A DNA stretch of 42,557 nucleotides from contig CANGVA010000018.1 in the NCBI GenBank assembly GCA_947457395.1, positions 1 to 42,557 on the forward strand, read 5' to 3'. Shown piece by piece: positions 33,162 through 42,557 of the stretch; position 1 is the stretch's first letter; the number at the start of each line of letters is the position of its first letter. Both the position numbers and the translations under genes were made by a program. This DNA comes from Bacteroidota bacterium (GTDB taxonomy: Bacteria > Bacteroidota > Bacteroidia > UKL13-3). The notes beneath the pieces were generated by a model. That model saw nothing but the letters and a program-made list of their open reading frames with translations. It had not been told where the DNA came from and did not search any database.

Positions 33162-33902
33162 TCAGGTAAAAATCCTAAACTTACCCAAACCCCATTTTTG
33201 TAAACGATAAATAACGGAGGTGCGAAGCACGCCTAATCCGTAAATTGTACTGCGTTTAAAATTAATGGATGAAGCTTCGGGAAAATATTTGGTTGGACAG
33301 GTTACCTCAGCTATTTCATAACCTTTAAAAAATATCTGTGCAGCCATTTCATTATCAAAAACAAAATCATCTGAGCACAAATGGTAATTTACTGCTTCCA
33401 GCACCTCTTTACTAAAAGCCCTATAGCCAGTATGATACTCTGATAGTTTCTGATGCATTAAAACATTTTGAAACAGGGTGAGACAACGGTTAAAAACAAA
33501 CTTATACAAAGGCATCCCCCCTTTTAGCGCACCCATGCCCAGTATGCGTGAACCAAAGACTACCGGATAAACCTCATATGCAATAATGGAAGCCATAGCT
33601 GTTATAAGCTTTGGTGTGTACTGATAATCGGGATGTAGCATAATTACAATATCGGCACCCAGTTTGCGCGCAGTATCGTAACAAGTTTTCTGATTACCTC
33701 CGTATCCTTTATTTTTCTCGTGGCGTATAACATGCTTAATACCAATTTTTTTAGCAAGTTCAGCCGTATTGTCTTTTCCTGCATCATCAACAAGCACCAC
33801 ATCATCTACAATCTGAAATGGAATTTCACTGTAGGTTTTCTCAAGTGTAAGCTCAGCATTATATGCCGGCAATACCACTGCAATTTTTTTTCCGTTGAGC
33901 AT
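33162..33902 (-). CDS. glycosyltransferase family 2 (polyprenyl-phosphate glycosyltransferase-like)
   Basis: A 246-residue GT-A fold enzyme of the dolichyl-phosphate mannosyltransferase (DPM1/ArnC) type. Motifs are VVLPAYNAELTLEKTY at the N-terminus, VDDAGKDNT, NKGYGGNQKT and the metal-binding variant LHPDYQYTP. Membrane helices are absent, so it should act on the cytoplasmic side, loading a sugar onto undecaprenyl phosphate. It is three bases behind the sodium:proton antiporter gene. It could supply the donor for the ArnT-like protein encoded nearby on the other strand, an inference from family roles. Confidence 0.9.
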   Translation of the reverse strand: MLNGKKIAVVLPAYNAELTLEKTYSEIPFQIVDDVVLVDDAGKDNTAELAKKIGIKHVIRHEKNKGYGGNQKTCYDTARKLGADIVIMLHPDYQYTPKLITAMASIIAYEVYPVVFGSRILGMGALKGGMPLYKFVFNRCLTLFQNVLMHQKLSEYHTGYRAFSKEVLEAVNYHLCSDDFVFDNEMAAQIFFKGYEIAEVTCPTKYFPEASSINFKRSTIYGLGVLRTSVIYRLQKWGLGKFRIFT

Positions 33903-33905
33903 AGT

Positions 33906-35252
33906 TTATTTAAAAAAGAATATTAGCCAAATTACCACCAACAATGGCAGCAGAAAAGGCAAACTGTATTTATAAATGTATTGAAAAAACGGTGGCATTT
34001 TAACGCCAGCATTTTCGGCAATGGCTTTCACCATAAAGTTAGGACCATTACCAATATATGTCATGGCCCCCCAAAAAACCGATCCTACTGAAATAGCCAT
34101 TAGATAAATAGCTTGCTCTCCGCTAATAAATGCATGCACATCTTGCACATTGCTCACGCTTAATTGAAAGACCGACATAACCAGCGCAAAAAAGTTTACA
34201 TAAGTAGGCGCATTATCCAATACAGCAGAAAACACGCCTGAACCAAAGTAAACCATTCCTGGCGAGATGTTTCCTAGTGAACTTCCGTAGTGTTCCAAGA
34301 GTTGTAATGCAGGAATCATGGTAAGAAAAATACCCACAAACAAAAAAGCCACTTCCAATATGGGCTCGAAACTAAACTCATTACTCTGCATGGCTGATTT
34401 TTTTGCAAAGCGCAAACAAGCTAAAGCAATGCCAAGCTGAAGCAATTCCCTGATGTAAGATATTTTTTTACCTGCTATCTCCAGACAAGGGAATCCATCG
34501 ATAACCATTGGATCCATAAATACAGTAAGGATAATTAAACCCAGCCAGACAAAATTGCGTTTACCATTAATAATAATGCTATTGGTATAATGCGCACTCA
34601 CATCTACCTCGTCTAGCTGTGTATTGTTTTTTTCCAGTAAAATAAAGATAAAAGTTAGCAGCAGTAAGGCTACTATCCAAGGCCAAATGAGGTGTGTAGT
34701 GGTCCAGAAAAAAGGCACACCTTTTAAGAAGCCCATAAACAAAGGTGGATCACCAATAGGTGTAAGCAAGCCACCCAAGTTAGAAACAAAAAAGATAAAG
34801 AAAACAATATGATAAGGTTTTAACCGATATCTGTTTATGCGCATATAAGGCCTGATGAGCAAGACGGATGCACCTGTTGTGCCAATGATATTGGTTAAAA
34901 CCGCTCCCATCAGCAAAAACAATACATTGGTTATTGCTTTGGATTCAAAATCGGCAAAGATATAAATACCACCTGCTGCCACATACAACGCAAACAATAG
35001 AGAAATAAAGGACACGTATTCAGCCACAGTTTCAATAACCGGAAATGCCTGGTGAAAAACAGTGAGATAATAGATACCAACCAGTAAACCGAGTGATACA
35101 GCTATATGCTTGTAGTATTTGTGCCAGAAATGAGCAAAAAATAGTGGTCCGGTGGCAATAAGCAGCAACAAAAATGCAAACGGAATGACCAGCCATGCCG
35201 GAGGAACAAAACCTGATACAGATAATGAAATCATGCTAAAGATATTTGCCAA
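33906..35252 (-). CDS. sodium:proton antiporter, NhaD/CitMHS type
   Basis: A 448-residue polytopic membrane protein with about twelve helices of the ion-transporter superfamily. Segments NIIGTTGASVLLIRPYMRIN, LGGLLTPIGDPPLFMGFLKG and AVLDNAPTYVNFFAL are typical of the NhaD and putative citrate transporter (CitMHS_2) branch; the Thr-Pro-Ile-Gly-Asp and Asp-Asn-Ala-Pro motifs carry likely ion-binding residues. It exchanges Na+ for H+ in characterised relatives. An ATG at 35234 is an alternative start. Transcribed with the GT2 gene. Confidence 0.88.
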   Translation of the reverse strand: MANIFSMISLSVSGFVPPAWLVIPFAFLLLLIATGPLFFAHFWHKYYKHIAVSLGLLVGIYYLTVFHQAFPVIETVAEYVSFISLLFALYVAAGGIYIFADFESKAITNVLFLLMGAVLTNIIGTTGASVLLIRPYMRINRYRLKPYHIVFFIFFVSNLGGLLTPIGDPPLFMGFLKGVPFFWTTTHLIWPWIVALLLLTFIFILLEKNNTQLDEVDVSAHYTNSIIINGKRNFVWLGLIILTVFMDPMVIDGFPCLEIAGKKISYIRELLQLGIALACLRFAKKSAMQSNEFSFEPILEVAFLFVGIFLTMIPALQLLEHYGSSLGNISPGMVYFGSGVFSAVLDNAPTYVNFFALVMSVFQLSVSNVQDVHAFISGEQAIYLMAISVGSVFWGAMTYIGNGPNFMVKAIAENAGVKMPPFFQYIYKYSLPFLLPLLVVIWLIFFFK

Positions 35253-35304
35253 ATATACTTTTTACTGCAAAAGGGCATAAAGCATGTTTTCAACAATGGT
35301 GTGC

Positions 35305-36540
<1,236 letters not shown>

Positions 36541-36612
36541 CGACTTCTTATTTATGGCAGCAAGATAAGGAATTTGAAATGGAATTGATATTCAATGCTT
36601 GAAGGCAATACA

Positions 36613-36801
36613 CGGGTGTTAGGGATTGGGAATTGGCTATTGGGTGTTGGGAATTGGCTATTGGGTGTTGGGAATTGGCTATTGGGTGTTGGGAATTGGC
36701 TATTGGGTGTTGGGAATTGGCTATTGGGTGTTGGGAATTGGCTATTGGGTGTTGGCTTGGCTATTGGGGATTAGGGATTGTGTGTTGGGGATTGGCTATT
36801 G
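36613..36801 (+). repeat. 21-bp G-rich tandem repeat (minisatellite)
   Basis: Six perfect copies of GGGAATTGGCTATTGGGTGTT occupy 36628-36753, with degenerate copies on both sides. Each unit contains three heptads of the form TTGGNNN. The repeat lies in the 354-bp gap between the divergent permease and folC genes, and apart from the folC promoter nothing else was seen there. A 21-bp unit also gives an open frame with the heptad YWVLGIG, but its composition is purely a reflection of the repeat, so I do not treat it as a gene. Confidence 0.95.
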
Positions 36802-36879
36802 GCCTAAACTAAAATTCAATACACAGCAAGTATAACCTTAGATCACATCATGAAATCATCAAACACTATAACTTTTTCT

Positions 36880-36887
36880 TACTTTCG
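36880..36887 (+). promoter_or_regulatory. candidate -7 element TACTTTCG of folC
   Basis: Seven of eight matches to TAnnTTTG, located eight bases before the ATG at 36895. Its position supports the shorter start of folC over the in-frame ATG at 36850. Confidence 0.4.
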
Positions 36888-36894
36888 CCCAAAC

Positions 36895-38181
36895 ATGAAC
36901 TACCAGCAAACGCTAGATTATTTATTTTCTAAACTGCCCATGTTTACACGCATTGGCGCAGTTGCGTTCAAAAAAGATTTAACCAATACCCTGGCTTTAT
37001 GCAACTTACTCAACGAGCCTCAAAAACAATTTAAATCTATACATATTGCAGGAACCAATGGCAAAGGTTCTACCTCACATATGCTGGCTGCCATCCTGCA
37101 AACAGCGGGCTACAAAACGGGACTATACACTTCGCCACACCTCAAAGATTTCAGAGAACGCATACGTATAAACGGCACCATGATTCCTGAACAGGAAGTA
37201 ATTGCATTTGTACAAAAATACAGTCAGGAGTTTGAATCCATTGAGCCTTCTTTTTTTGAGTGGTGTGTTGCCCTTTGTTTCCATTATTTTGCCAACCAAA
37301 AAATTGATATTGCTGTGATTGAAACGGGCCTGGGTGGCCGACTGGATAGCACCAATATTATAACCCCGCAACTTTCAGTTATTACAAATATTGGTTGGGA
37401 TCATATGGATATGCTGGGCGATACATTGGATAAAATTGCTTTTGAAAAAGCTGGCATCATTAAACCAACTATACCTGTGGTTATTGGTGAGTTGGTGCCT
37501 GAAACAGCAAATGTATTTACCTCACAAGCAATTGCACAACAGGCTCCGCTGGCACTAGCACAGCAACAAATAACACTGCAAAATACCTGCTATGAAAACG
37601 GTGAACTTATTACCGATGTATATGAAAACGAGAAACCATGGTTGCCACAATTGAGATGCGATTTGGCAGGCCACTACCAGCAGCACAATATCATAACCGT
37701 GATGGCAGCAGTTAGGCAATTGCAACAACAGGGATACCTCATAACTGATGCTCATGTGTATGATGCCATGCGTCAGGTAAAAACACTTACCGGCCTCAGG
37801 GGCCGATGGCAACAATTGGGCACAAAACCACTCACAATTTGTGATACGGGACACAATGTAAATGGTATACAATACCTATTGCAGCAAATTGCATTAATCC
37901 CCAAAAAACACCTACATATGGTTATAGGCATGGTAAAAGATAAAGACATAGAAAAAGTGTTAAAACTGCTCCCCCCCCATGCCACTTACTATTTTTGCCG
38001 TGCCAGTATACCGCGGGCGTTGCCGCAGGAAGAGCTGGCTGCTGCTGCGCATACCATAGGACTAAATGGCCATGCCTACCCAACCGTAGCCGATGCGATT
38101 GCTGCTGCACAAAAAAATGCCCAGCCAGATGATATGATTTTCATTGGAGGAAGTACATTTGTTGTGGCCGAAGCCGTTTAA
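36895..38181 (+). CDS. folC: bifunctional folylpolyglutamate synthase/dihydrofolate synthase
   Basis: A 428-residue Mur-ligase-type enzyme that adds glutamate to dihydropteroate and to folates. The P-loop is in AGTNGKGSTSHMLAAIL, followed by TGLYTSPHLKDFRERIRING and the metal-binding ETGLGGRLDSTN, all hallmarks of FolC. The C-terminal domain contains ICDTGHNVNGIQYLL. The start at 36895 (MNYQQTLDYLFSKLP) matches the usual FolC N-terminus; an extra 15 residues from 36850 overlap a promoter-like element. Confidence 0.96.
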   Translation: MNYQQTLDYLFSKLPMFTRIGAVAFKKDLTNTLALCNLLNEPQKQFKSIHIAGTNGKGSTSHMLAAILQTAGYKTGLYTSPHLKDFRERIRINGTMIPEQEVIAFVQKYSQEFESIEPSFFEWCVALCFHYFANQKIDIAVIETGLGGRLDSTNIITPQLSVITNIGWDHMDMLGDTLDKIAFEKAGIIKPTIPVVIGELVPETANVFTSQAIAQQAPLALAQQQITLQNTCYENGELITDVYENEKPWLPQLRCDLAGHYQQHNIITVMAAVRQLQQQGYLITDAHVYDAMRQVKTLTGLRGRWQQLGTKPLTICDTGHNVNGIQYLLQQIALIPKKHLHMVIGMVKDKDIEKVLKLLPPHATYYFCRASIPRALPQEELAAAAHTIGLNGHAYPTVADAIAAAQKNAQPDDMIFIGGSTFVVAEAV

Positions 38182-38199
38182 TTATTATACATTCACCTC

Positions 38200-38727
38200 A
38201 TGAAAAAAATCATTTATACCATCGCGTTGCTATTTGAACTTGTGCCTTTACAAGCGCAGCAAAAGCCCGACAAACCCAACCCCGCTAAAACCGAGTCTAT
38301 CATTTTCAGAAATGCTTCGCTCACTATCAGACAAGGAGAGGATAATGATAGTGTTAATATTTATCCCAAAATGGGTACAGGTAAAATGTGGGTGGTCCAA
38401 TACAGCTATCAGGCTCCGGAATATCCGGAAATGACCGATGATGAGTATTATGAATCACTCATCTTTCAACTGGCACCTCCCAAGGGCAACCGTTTTATGC
38501 TAAAAGATGAAGATCTTGTAAAAGCCAATACCGTTTTTCAAAAATCCTGCTTCTGTGCCGACAGGGGTTATTTTAAAATAAGCAAGGGAGCCATAACCGG
38601 CACACGCATTAATAACACCACATGGAAAATTACAGCCAACTATATGGTACCTGCAAAAAACGGCTTATCTATGGGGCCAATCTCTAAAAGTTTCAGTGCC
38701 CGTTTTCGTATACAAACTCAAAAATAA
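38200..38727 (+). CDS. hypothetical secreted protein, 175 aa
   Basis: I do not recognise the family. A signal peptide (MKKIIYTIALLFELVPLQAQ) precedes about 155 residues rich in beta-type segments, with KMWVVQYSYQAPEYPEMTDD and a Cys pair in KSCFCADRGYF. It starts 18 bp after folC and ends one base before the acetyltransferase gene, so it lies in the folC-rnhA operon. Probably periplasmic. Confidence 0.7.
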   Translation: MKKIIYTIALLFELVPLQAQQKPDKPNPAKTESIIFRNASLTIRQGEDNDSVNIYPKMGTGKMWVVQYSYQAPEYPEMTDDEYYESLIFQLAPPKGNRFMLKDEDLVKANTVFQKSCFCADRGYFKISKGAITGTRINNTTWKITANYMVPAKNGLSMGPISKSFSARFRIQTQK

Positions 38728-38728
38728 T

Positions 38729-39175
38729 ATGCACATCAGAAAAGCAGAGCCTGCAGATGTCGGCATCATTCTTCATTTTATTGAGGCCATTGCCGATTAC
38801 GAAAAACTGAGTGACCAGGTTGAAACCACCGAAGAAAAACTAAATCAAACCCTGTTTGGCGAAAAACCTTATGCATCAGTATTGCTTTGTTATGAAGGAA
38901 CTACACCTGTTGGCTTTGCCCTTTATTTTTATAACTACTCCACGTTTAGGGCCAAGCCCGGAATTTACTTAGAGGATTTATTTGTAGATCCTGCATACCG
39001 CGGTAAAGGCTATGGCAAGGCTTTGTTTCAGGAATTAATTGCCTTGGCAAAGCGCGAACATCTGGGGCGTTTGGAGTGGAGTGTGTTAAACTGGAATACC
39101 CCTGCCATTGATTTTTATAAAGCCATGGGCGCAACCGCTATGGATGAGTGGACCGTTTACCGCATTACCATCTAA
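38729..39175 (+). CDS. GNAT family N-acetyltransferase (SSAT/diamine type)
   Basis: A 148-residue acetyltransferase. It begins MHIRKAEPADVGIILHFIEA, with the acetyl-CoA motif EDLFVDPAYRGKGYGKALFQ (V-x-P-x-x-R-G-K-G-x-G) at about 83-102 and SVLNWNTPAIDFYKAMGA near the C-terminus, closest to spermidine/spermine or thialysine acetyltransferases. The start is chosen at 38729, two bases after the upstream stop; a longer in-frame start at 38696 overlaps that gene. The substrate is unknown, a polyamine or thialysine being likely. Confidence 0.9.
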   Translation: MHIRKAEPADVGIILHFIEAIADYEKLSDQVETTEEKLNQTLFGEKPYASVLLCYEGTTPVGFALYFYNYSTFRAKPGIYLEDLFVDPAYRGKGYGKALFQELIALAKREHLGRLEWSVLNWNTPAIDFYKAMGATAMDEWTVYRITI

Positions 39176-39178
39176 AGC

Positions 39179-39640
39179 ATGCAAATTACTGTTTACACAG
39201 ATGGCGCTGCACGAGGTAACCCTGGGCCGGGAGGGTATGGCGTGGTTATGGTTTCAGGTAAACACCGTAAGGAACTTTCAGCCGGTTATAAACGCACCAC
39301 CAACAACCGCATGGAGTTACTGGCAGTGATTGCTGCACTGGAGGCTATGAAAATGCAAGGCACCTTTATTACCATATATACCGATTCTAAATACGTATGC
39401 GAAGCTGTTGAGAAAGGCTGGGTGTTTAACTGGCAAAACAAGGATTTTAAAGGCAAAAAAAATGCCGACCTCTGGAAACGTTTTCTGGAGTTATATCCCA
39501 AACAACACATCACTTTTAGGTGGATTAAAGGCCATGCCGGGCATAAAGAAAATGAGCATTGCGATAAACTTGCAACCACCGCTGCAGATGGGCACGACTT
39601 GCTCATAGATGAGGGATTTGAAAGCGGCCTGTATAACTAA
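39179..39640 (+). CDS. rnhA: ribonuclease HI
   Basis: A 153-residue RNase H type 1 that degrades RNA in RNA:DNA hybrids. Catalytic residues are Asp8 (YTDGAARGNPGPGG), Glu46 (NNRMELLAV), Asp69 (IYTDSKYV) and Asp129 (NEHCDKLA), with His119 in IKGHAGHKENEHCD. Full length for the E. coli-like type. It begins four bases after the GNAT stop. Confidence 0.97.
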   Translation: MQITVYTDGAARGNPGPGGYGVVMVSGKHRKELSAGYKRTTNNRMELLAVIAALEAMKMQGTFITIYTDSKYVCEAVEKGWVFNWQNKDFKGKKNADLWKRFLELYPKQHITFRWIKGHAGHKENEHCDKLATTAADGHDLLIDEGFESGLYN

Positions 39641-39774
39641 GCGCCAAAATGACCTTAACTTAAATCTCTGATTTTCTAATAGCTAACAAGAGGCACGGCT
39701 ATTGTTCATAAAATTGGCAAAACCTCTTGTGAAGGAAATATAGTTTTACCGAACAATTTTAATTTCGCTTTTAT

Positions 39775-40719
39775 ATGTCGATTCAAAATATTGAATGTTT
39801 AATTATAGGCAGTGGCCCTGCAGGTTATACCGCAGCCATTTATGCGGCACGAGCTGATATGAAACCCATAATGTATGCAGGCATGCAGCCTGGTGGCCAA
39901 CTCACCATTACTACAGATGTAGAAAACTATCCAGGCTACCCGGATGGCATCATGGGACCAGAAATGATGGAGCTCTTTCGCAAACAAGCGGAGCGCTTTG
40001 GCACCGATGTGCGTTATGGCATGGTAACCAAAGTAGATTTCTCGCAACGTCCGTTTAAAATAGAGGTTGATGAAAGCCAACAGTTGCTGGCAGAAACCGT
40101 AATTATTGCCACAGGCGCCTCTGCAAAGTGGCTGGGCATACCCTCAGAGCAAAAGCTTAATGGTAAAGGCGTATCGGCATGTGCTGTATGCGATGGTTTC
40201 TTTTTCCGTGGTAAAGAAGCAGCCATTGTTGGTGCCGGAGATACCGCATGTGAGGAAGCCAGCTACCTGGCAAAAATTTGTAGCAAGGTGTACATGCTGG
40301 TTAGACGTGATTCTTTCCGTGCATCTAAAGCCATGCAACACCGGGTGCAAACCACACCTAATATTGAAATATTGTTTAATACTGAAACCGATGAAATTCT
40401 AGGTGAAAATAAGGTTGAAGGTATGCGCATAAAAAATAACCAAACAGGCCAGACACAGGAAATACCCATTCAGGGCTTTTTTGTAGCCATAGGCCACCAG
40501 CCAAATACAGATGTGTTTAAAGGATGGATTGATATGGACGAAACCGGCTATATTAAAACTTTGCCGGGCACTAGCAAAACCAATATTGAAGGCGTGTTTG
40601 CCTGTGGTGATGCGCAGGATAAGGTATATCGCCAGGCCGTAACCGCAGCAGGTTCAGGCTGTATGGCTGCGCTAGATGCTGAGCGTTTTTTGGCAGCCAA
40701 TAAACATGCCGTTGCCTGA
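39775..40719 (+). CDS. trxB: thioredoxin reductase
   Basis: A 314-residue FAD/NADPH enzyme of the low-molecular-weight type. FAD-binding GSGPAGYTAAIYAARAD starts at residue 12, the redox Cys136-Ala-Val-Cys139 is in ACAVCDGFF, the NADPH-binding glycine motif GAGDTACEEA follows, and GVFACGDAQDKVYRQA near the end closes the FAD site. It reduces thioredoxin or related disulfide proteins. The gene is preceded by a -7-like TAATTTCG at 39760-39767. The ytxJ gene follows after five bases. Confidence 0.97.
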   Translation: MSIQNIECLIIGSGPAGYTAAIYAARADMKPIMYAGMQPGGQLTITTDVENYPGYPDGIMGPEMMELFRKQAERFGTDVRYGMVTKVDFSQRPFKIEVDESQQLLAETVIIATGASAKWLGIPSEQKLNGKGVSACAVCDGFFFRGKEAAIVGAGDTACEEASYLAKICSKVYMLVRRDSFRASKAMQHRVQTTPNIEILFNTETDEILGENKVEGMRIKNNQTGQTQEIPIQGFFVAIGHQPNTDVFKGWIDMDETGYIKTLPGTSKTNIEGVFACGDAQDKVYRQAVTAAGSGCMAALDAERFLAANKHAVA

Positions 40720-40724
40720 TACTT

Positions 40725-41060
40725 ATGAACTGGTTATCCTTAACTTCAGAAGCAGATTTGCATCAAGCAATTGCAGCTTCGCATACCCATTCCGTTTTAT
40801 TGTTTAAGCACAGCACCCGCTGTTCCATTAGCCATGCTGCATTAAGCCGCATAGAAAATGCATGGAATGCCGAAGCCATAAACGACACCATGCCCTATTA
40901 TCTAGATTTGCTAAACCACCGCGATATTTCCAACCTCATAGCCCAAACTTTTGGCGTCACGCATCAATCGCCACAAATACTCATTATCAAAAACGGTAAA
41001 TGCACCCACCATGCGTCACACATGGAAATTACGTTTGATGATGTAAAGGAGCATCTCTGA
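40725..41060 (+). CDS. ytxJ: bacillithiol system redox-active protein YtxJ
   Basis: A 111-residue thioredoxin-fold protein of the YtxJ family. Its reactive site is Cys33 in LFKHSTRCSISH, a single-cysteine monothiol motif. YtxJ is associated with bacillithiol and occurs in bacteria that make it. It lies five bases downstream of trxB, so the two are probably co-transcribed in thiol homeostasis. That the organism makes bacillithiol is inferred from family association. Confidence 0.93.
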   Translation: MNWLSLTSEADLHQAIAASHTHSVLLFKHSTRCSISHAALSRIENAWNAEAINDTMPYYLDLLNHRDISNLIAQTFGVTHQSPQILIIKNGKCTHHASHMEITFDDVKEHL

Positions 41061-41287
41061 TTTTATTGAGTTTTTTAATGTATAGCACTTTAAATTCACT
41101 ACATTTAAATCAACTTTAAAGATGCATTTTCCGGAAACAGAATTCACCAGGTAAGCTCCCTATCTCTTAACACTGAGGTATGAATTCCACAAAAACATTG
41201 GATGTGGGTAATAAATACCTAGATAAGAGCTAAAACCTGCTAGCCAAATAAGACACAATCATGACAACATACAATGAGCGCCTTTGC

Positions 41288-41295
41288 TAATTTTG
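41288..41295 (+). promoter_or_regulatory. -7 element TAATTTTG of the coiled-coil lipoprotein gene
   Basis: A perfect TAnnTTTG match, 18 bases before the ATG at 41313. No clear -33 TTG was found at the expected spacing. Confidence 0.45.
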
Positions 41296-41312
41296 TATGT
41301 AACTATTAAACC

Positions 41313-41582
41313 ATGTTTCATATGCAATTTAACATAAAACAATTGTCTATTCTACTAACTTCTACACTCCTCATGGCTTCATGCGGCAACCTGAGTAGTG
41401 ATGTTGAAAAGAAACTCAACGAATTGAAAAGCAAATCTGAATCACTCGATTCGATGCTTACAAAAGAAGTAAATAAGGTTTATGCCCTAGATTCGCTTAT
41501 ACATAGCGAACACGAAAAAGTAAAACAACTAGACTCGGTAATTCAAAGTAAAACCCAACTGCTCCAGCAACTAACCCAATAG
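41313..41582 (+). CDS. small coiled-coil lipoprotein, 89 aa
   Basis: I do not recognise the family. The lipobox SILLTSTLLMASCGN places the lipidated Cys at about residue 25. The remaining 65 residues form a continuous amphipathic helix (VEKKLNELKSKSESLDSM...LDSVIQSKTQLLQQL) with heptads of Leu/Val, a small coiled coil reminiscent of Lpp-type spacer lipoproteins. An ATG at 41322 is an alternative start. The gaps on both sides (251 and 276 bp) hold no other recognisable gene. Confidence 0.7.
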   Translation: MFHMQFNIKQLSILLTSTLLMASCGNLSSDVEKKLNELKSKSESLDSMLTKEVNKVYALDSLIHSEHEKVKQLDSVIQSKTQLLQQLTQ

Positions 41583-41858
41583 TAAATCGTTTCCGGGAAG
41601 CAGGTACTGAGCGCAGGGAATTGAGTTATGAGCGTAAACAACATGATACTTAATTAATCACGTTCAATCCAACTGTTGCCTTTAGCTCCTATCGGCTTAA
41701 TGCTTTTTTTATTAAACACTCAAAATTCAATATCCAAAAGTTAGCTTTTGATGAGCACTGTTTAGTTATTGCTATTTCCTAACAAAAATCATACATAGTA
41801 TTGATCAATATCATAGTTAGTTCATCACTAGCACAGGAATTTTGTTGAAAAAACAAAC

Positions 41859-42227
41859 ATGAAACAATCCTGCTATTTAATGGCCATATTGATGCTTACT
41901 GCCGTGGCCTGCCAGAAAGAAAAAGCAGAAATCCCTGCTACCGTATCAACAGTTAGCATTACAGATGTAACAGCACGCACTGCTAAAATAGTAATAAGGG
42001 TAACGGATGAAGGCGGCACACAGGTAACAGGTGCCGGTGTATGCTGGGCTAAAACGGCTAATCCCAACCTTACAAATAACTTATCTAACGTGGGACAAGG
42101 CCTGGGAGAATTTACTGCCATCCTAACCAATCTCGACTCAAATACAACCTATCATGTAAGAGCATTTGCCACCAATAAAATTGGTACTTCCTACGGAAGT
42201 AATCTGACGTTTAACACTAAACCATAA
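41859..42227 (+). CDS. lipoprotein with one fibronectin-III-like domain
   Basis: A 122-residue lipoprotein: lipobox LMLTAVACQKE near residue 18, then one beta-sandwich of the Bacteroidota-type fibronectin-III-like repeat, with GAGVCWAKTANPNL, the loop GEFTAILTNLDSNTTYHVRA and FATNKIGTSYGSNLTF. In other proteins this domain occurs in long tandem arrays; a single copy is unusual. Likely surface-exposed and involved in adhesion or binding. Confidence 0.8.
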   Translation: MKQSCYLMAILMLTAVACQKEKAEIPATVSTVSITDVTARTAKIVIRVTDEGGTQVTGAGVCWAKTANPNLTNNLSNVGQGLGEFTAILTNLDSNTTYHVRAFATNKIGTSYGSNLTFNTKP

Positions 42228-42367
42228 TCAATAAAAAAATCAGTGCGTAACACTCTATCTAAATTTAGTTGTAAGACTAAAAATTTATAGCTCGCAATTA
42301 AGATCACCTCATCATTCGAAATTTAATATACATTAATCTCCATTATTGTTTGAGGTTCGATGTATTT

Positions 42368-42557
42368 CTAAAGCTCTAACTTCGGTTCCACCAACATCAC
42401 CTCTTCCATATCAACAATTACCTGCCCGGGTTCCATACCTTTAGGTTTACGCACGTATTTTTTTAGCGTATAGCACACAGGTACCAAAGTACTACCCTTT
42501 AACTTTGAATAATAGGCAGCCAACTGCGCAGCATAAGTAACAACCGATGTAGGAAAA
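42368..42557 (-). CDS. NFACT family protein (RqcH/Rqc2 homologue), C-terminal fragment cut by the window
   Basis: The minus strand is open from the window edge to TAG at 42368-42370. The 62 encoded residues contain PTSVVTYAAQLAAYYSKLKG, VPVCYTLKKYVRKPKGMEPG and QVIVDMEEVMLVEP, a close match to the NFACT RNA-binding domain of RqcH/FbpA proteins, which add alanine tails in ribosome-associated quality control. The start and the first part of the gene lie beyond the window. The call rests on this C-terminal block alone. Confidence 0.85.
   Translation of the reverse strand, partial: FPTSVVTYAAQLAAYYSKLKGSTLVPVCYTLKKYVRKPKGMEPGQVIVDMEEVMLVEPKLEL

Noticed and set aside
36626-36835. ORF of 69 residues made of the heptad YWVLGIG
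   Set aside because: It exists only because 21 is a multiple of three; no promoter, signal or non-repeat sequence supports a gene.

Overview
The window looks like part of a Bacteroidota chromosome, probably Chitinophagales or a relative. Supporting signs are a SusC/SusD pair, a type IX secretion C-terminal domain, lipoproteins with short N-terminal lipoboxes, Crp/Fnr proteins of Bacteroidota type, a YtxJ protein, few Shine-Dalgarno sequences, and several promoters matching the Bacteroidota pattern TTG-N19-TAnnTTTG. No rRNA, tRNA, CRISPR array, transposase or integrase was seen. This taxonomic placement is inferred from gene content only.

Positions about 1-5756 are accessory DNA. Genes all on the + strand are separated by 110-135 bp elements that behave like integron attC sites. 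The first bases of each unit (GTTAGCGG, GTTATAAG, GTTAGCGG, GTTAACAGT) are complementary to the bases at the end of the same unit (CCGCTAAC, CTTATAAC, CCGCTAAC, and a degraded ACTGCCAAC), which is what is expected if each unit was once a circular cassette. The cargo is a flavodoxin-fold quinone reductase, two Crp/Fnr regulators each followed by a palindrome and a membrane-protein gene (an acyltransferase-like protein and a Gdx/SugE exporter), a small protein and a GH53 galactanase lipoprotein. No integrase is in the window.

Positions 5848-14267 hold chromosomal genes: a SOUL protein, a lipoprotein, an Ntn-type amide hydrolase, an outer-membrane barrel protein, tex, and an operon of a small secreted protein, a PadR regulator and a double-PspC membrane protein. 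This operon has a near-consensus promoter and an inverted repeat that could be the PadR operator.

Positions 14308-29131 form a starch or maltodextrin utilisation locus: GH13 amylase, FucP-type MFS transporter, BadF-type sugar kinase, GH31 alpha-glucosidase, a Nudix-type winged-helix regulator, a multi-module starch-binding T9SS protein, SusC, SusD and two further surface or periplasmic proteins. All three divergent intergenic regions contain the same palindrome, GTGTA-N5-TACAC. The Nudix protein has a broken catalytic Nudix box, so it is the obvious candidate to bind these sites. At 20467-20549 the palindrome sits exactly midway between two divergent promoters.

Positions 29158-41060 are mostly housekeeping and envelope genes: PAP2 phosphatase with an ArnT-like glycosyltransferase, SulP transporter, GT2, sodium:proton antiporter, MacB-type permease, a 21-bp G-rich tandem repeat, folC, a secreted protein, GNAT, rnhA, trxB and ytxJ. 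The right edge has two small lipoproteins and the 3' end of an NFACT/RqcH-type gene that continues past the window.
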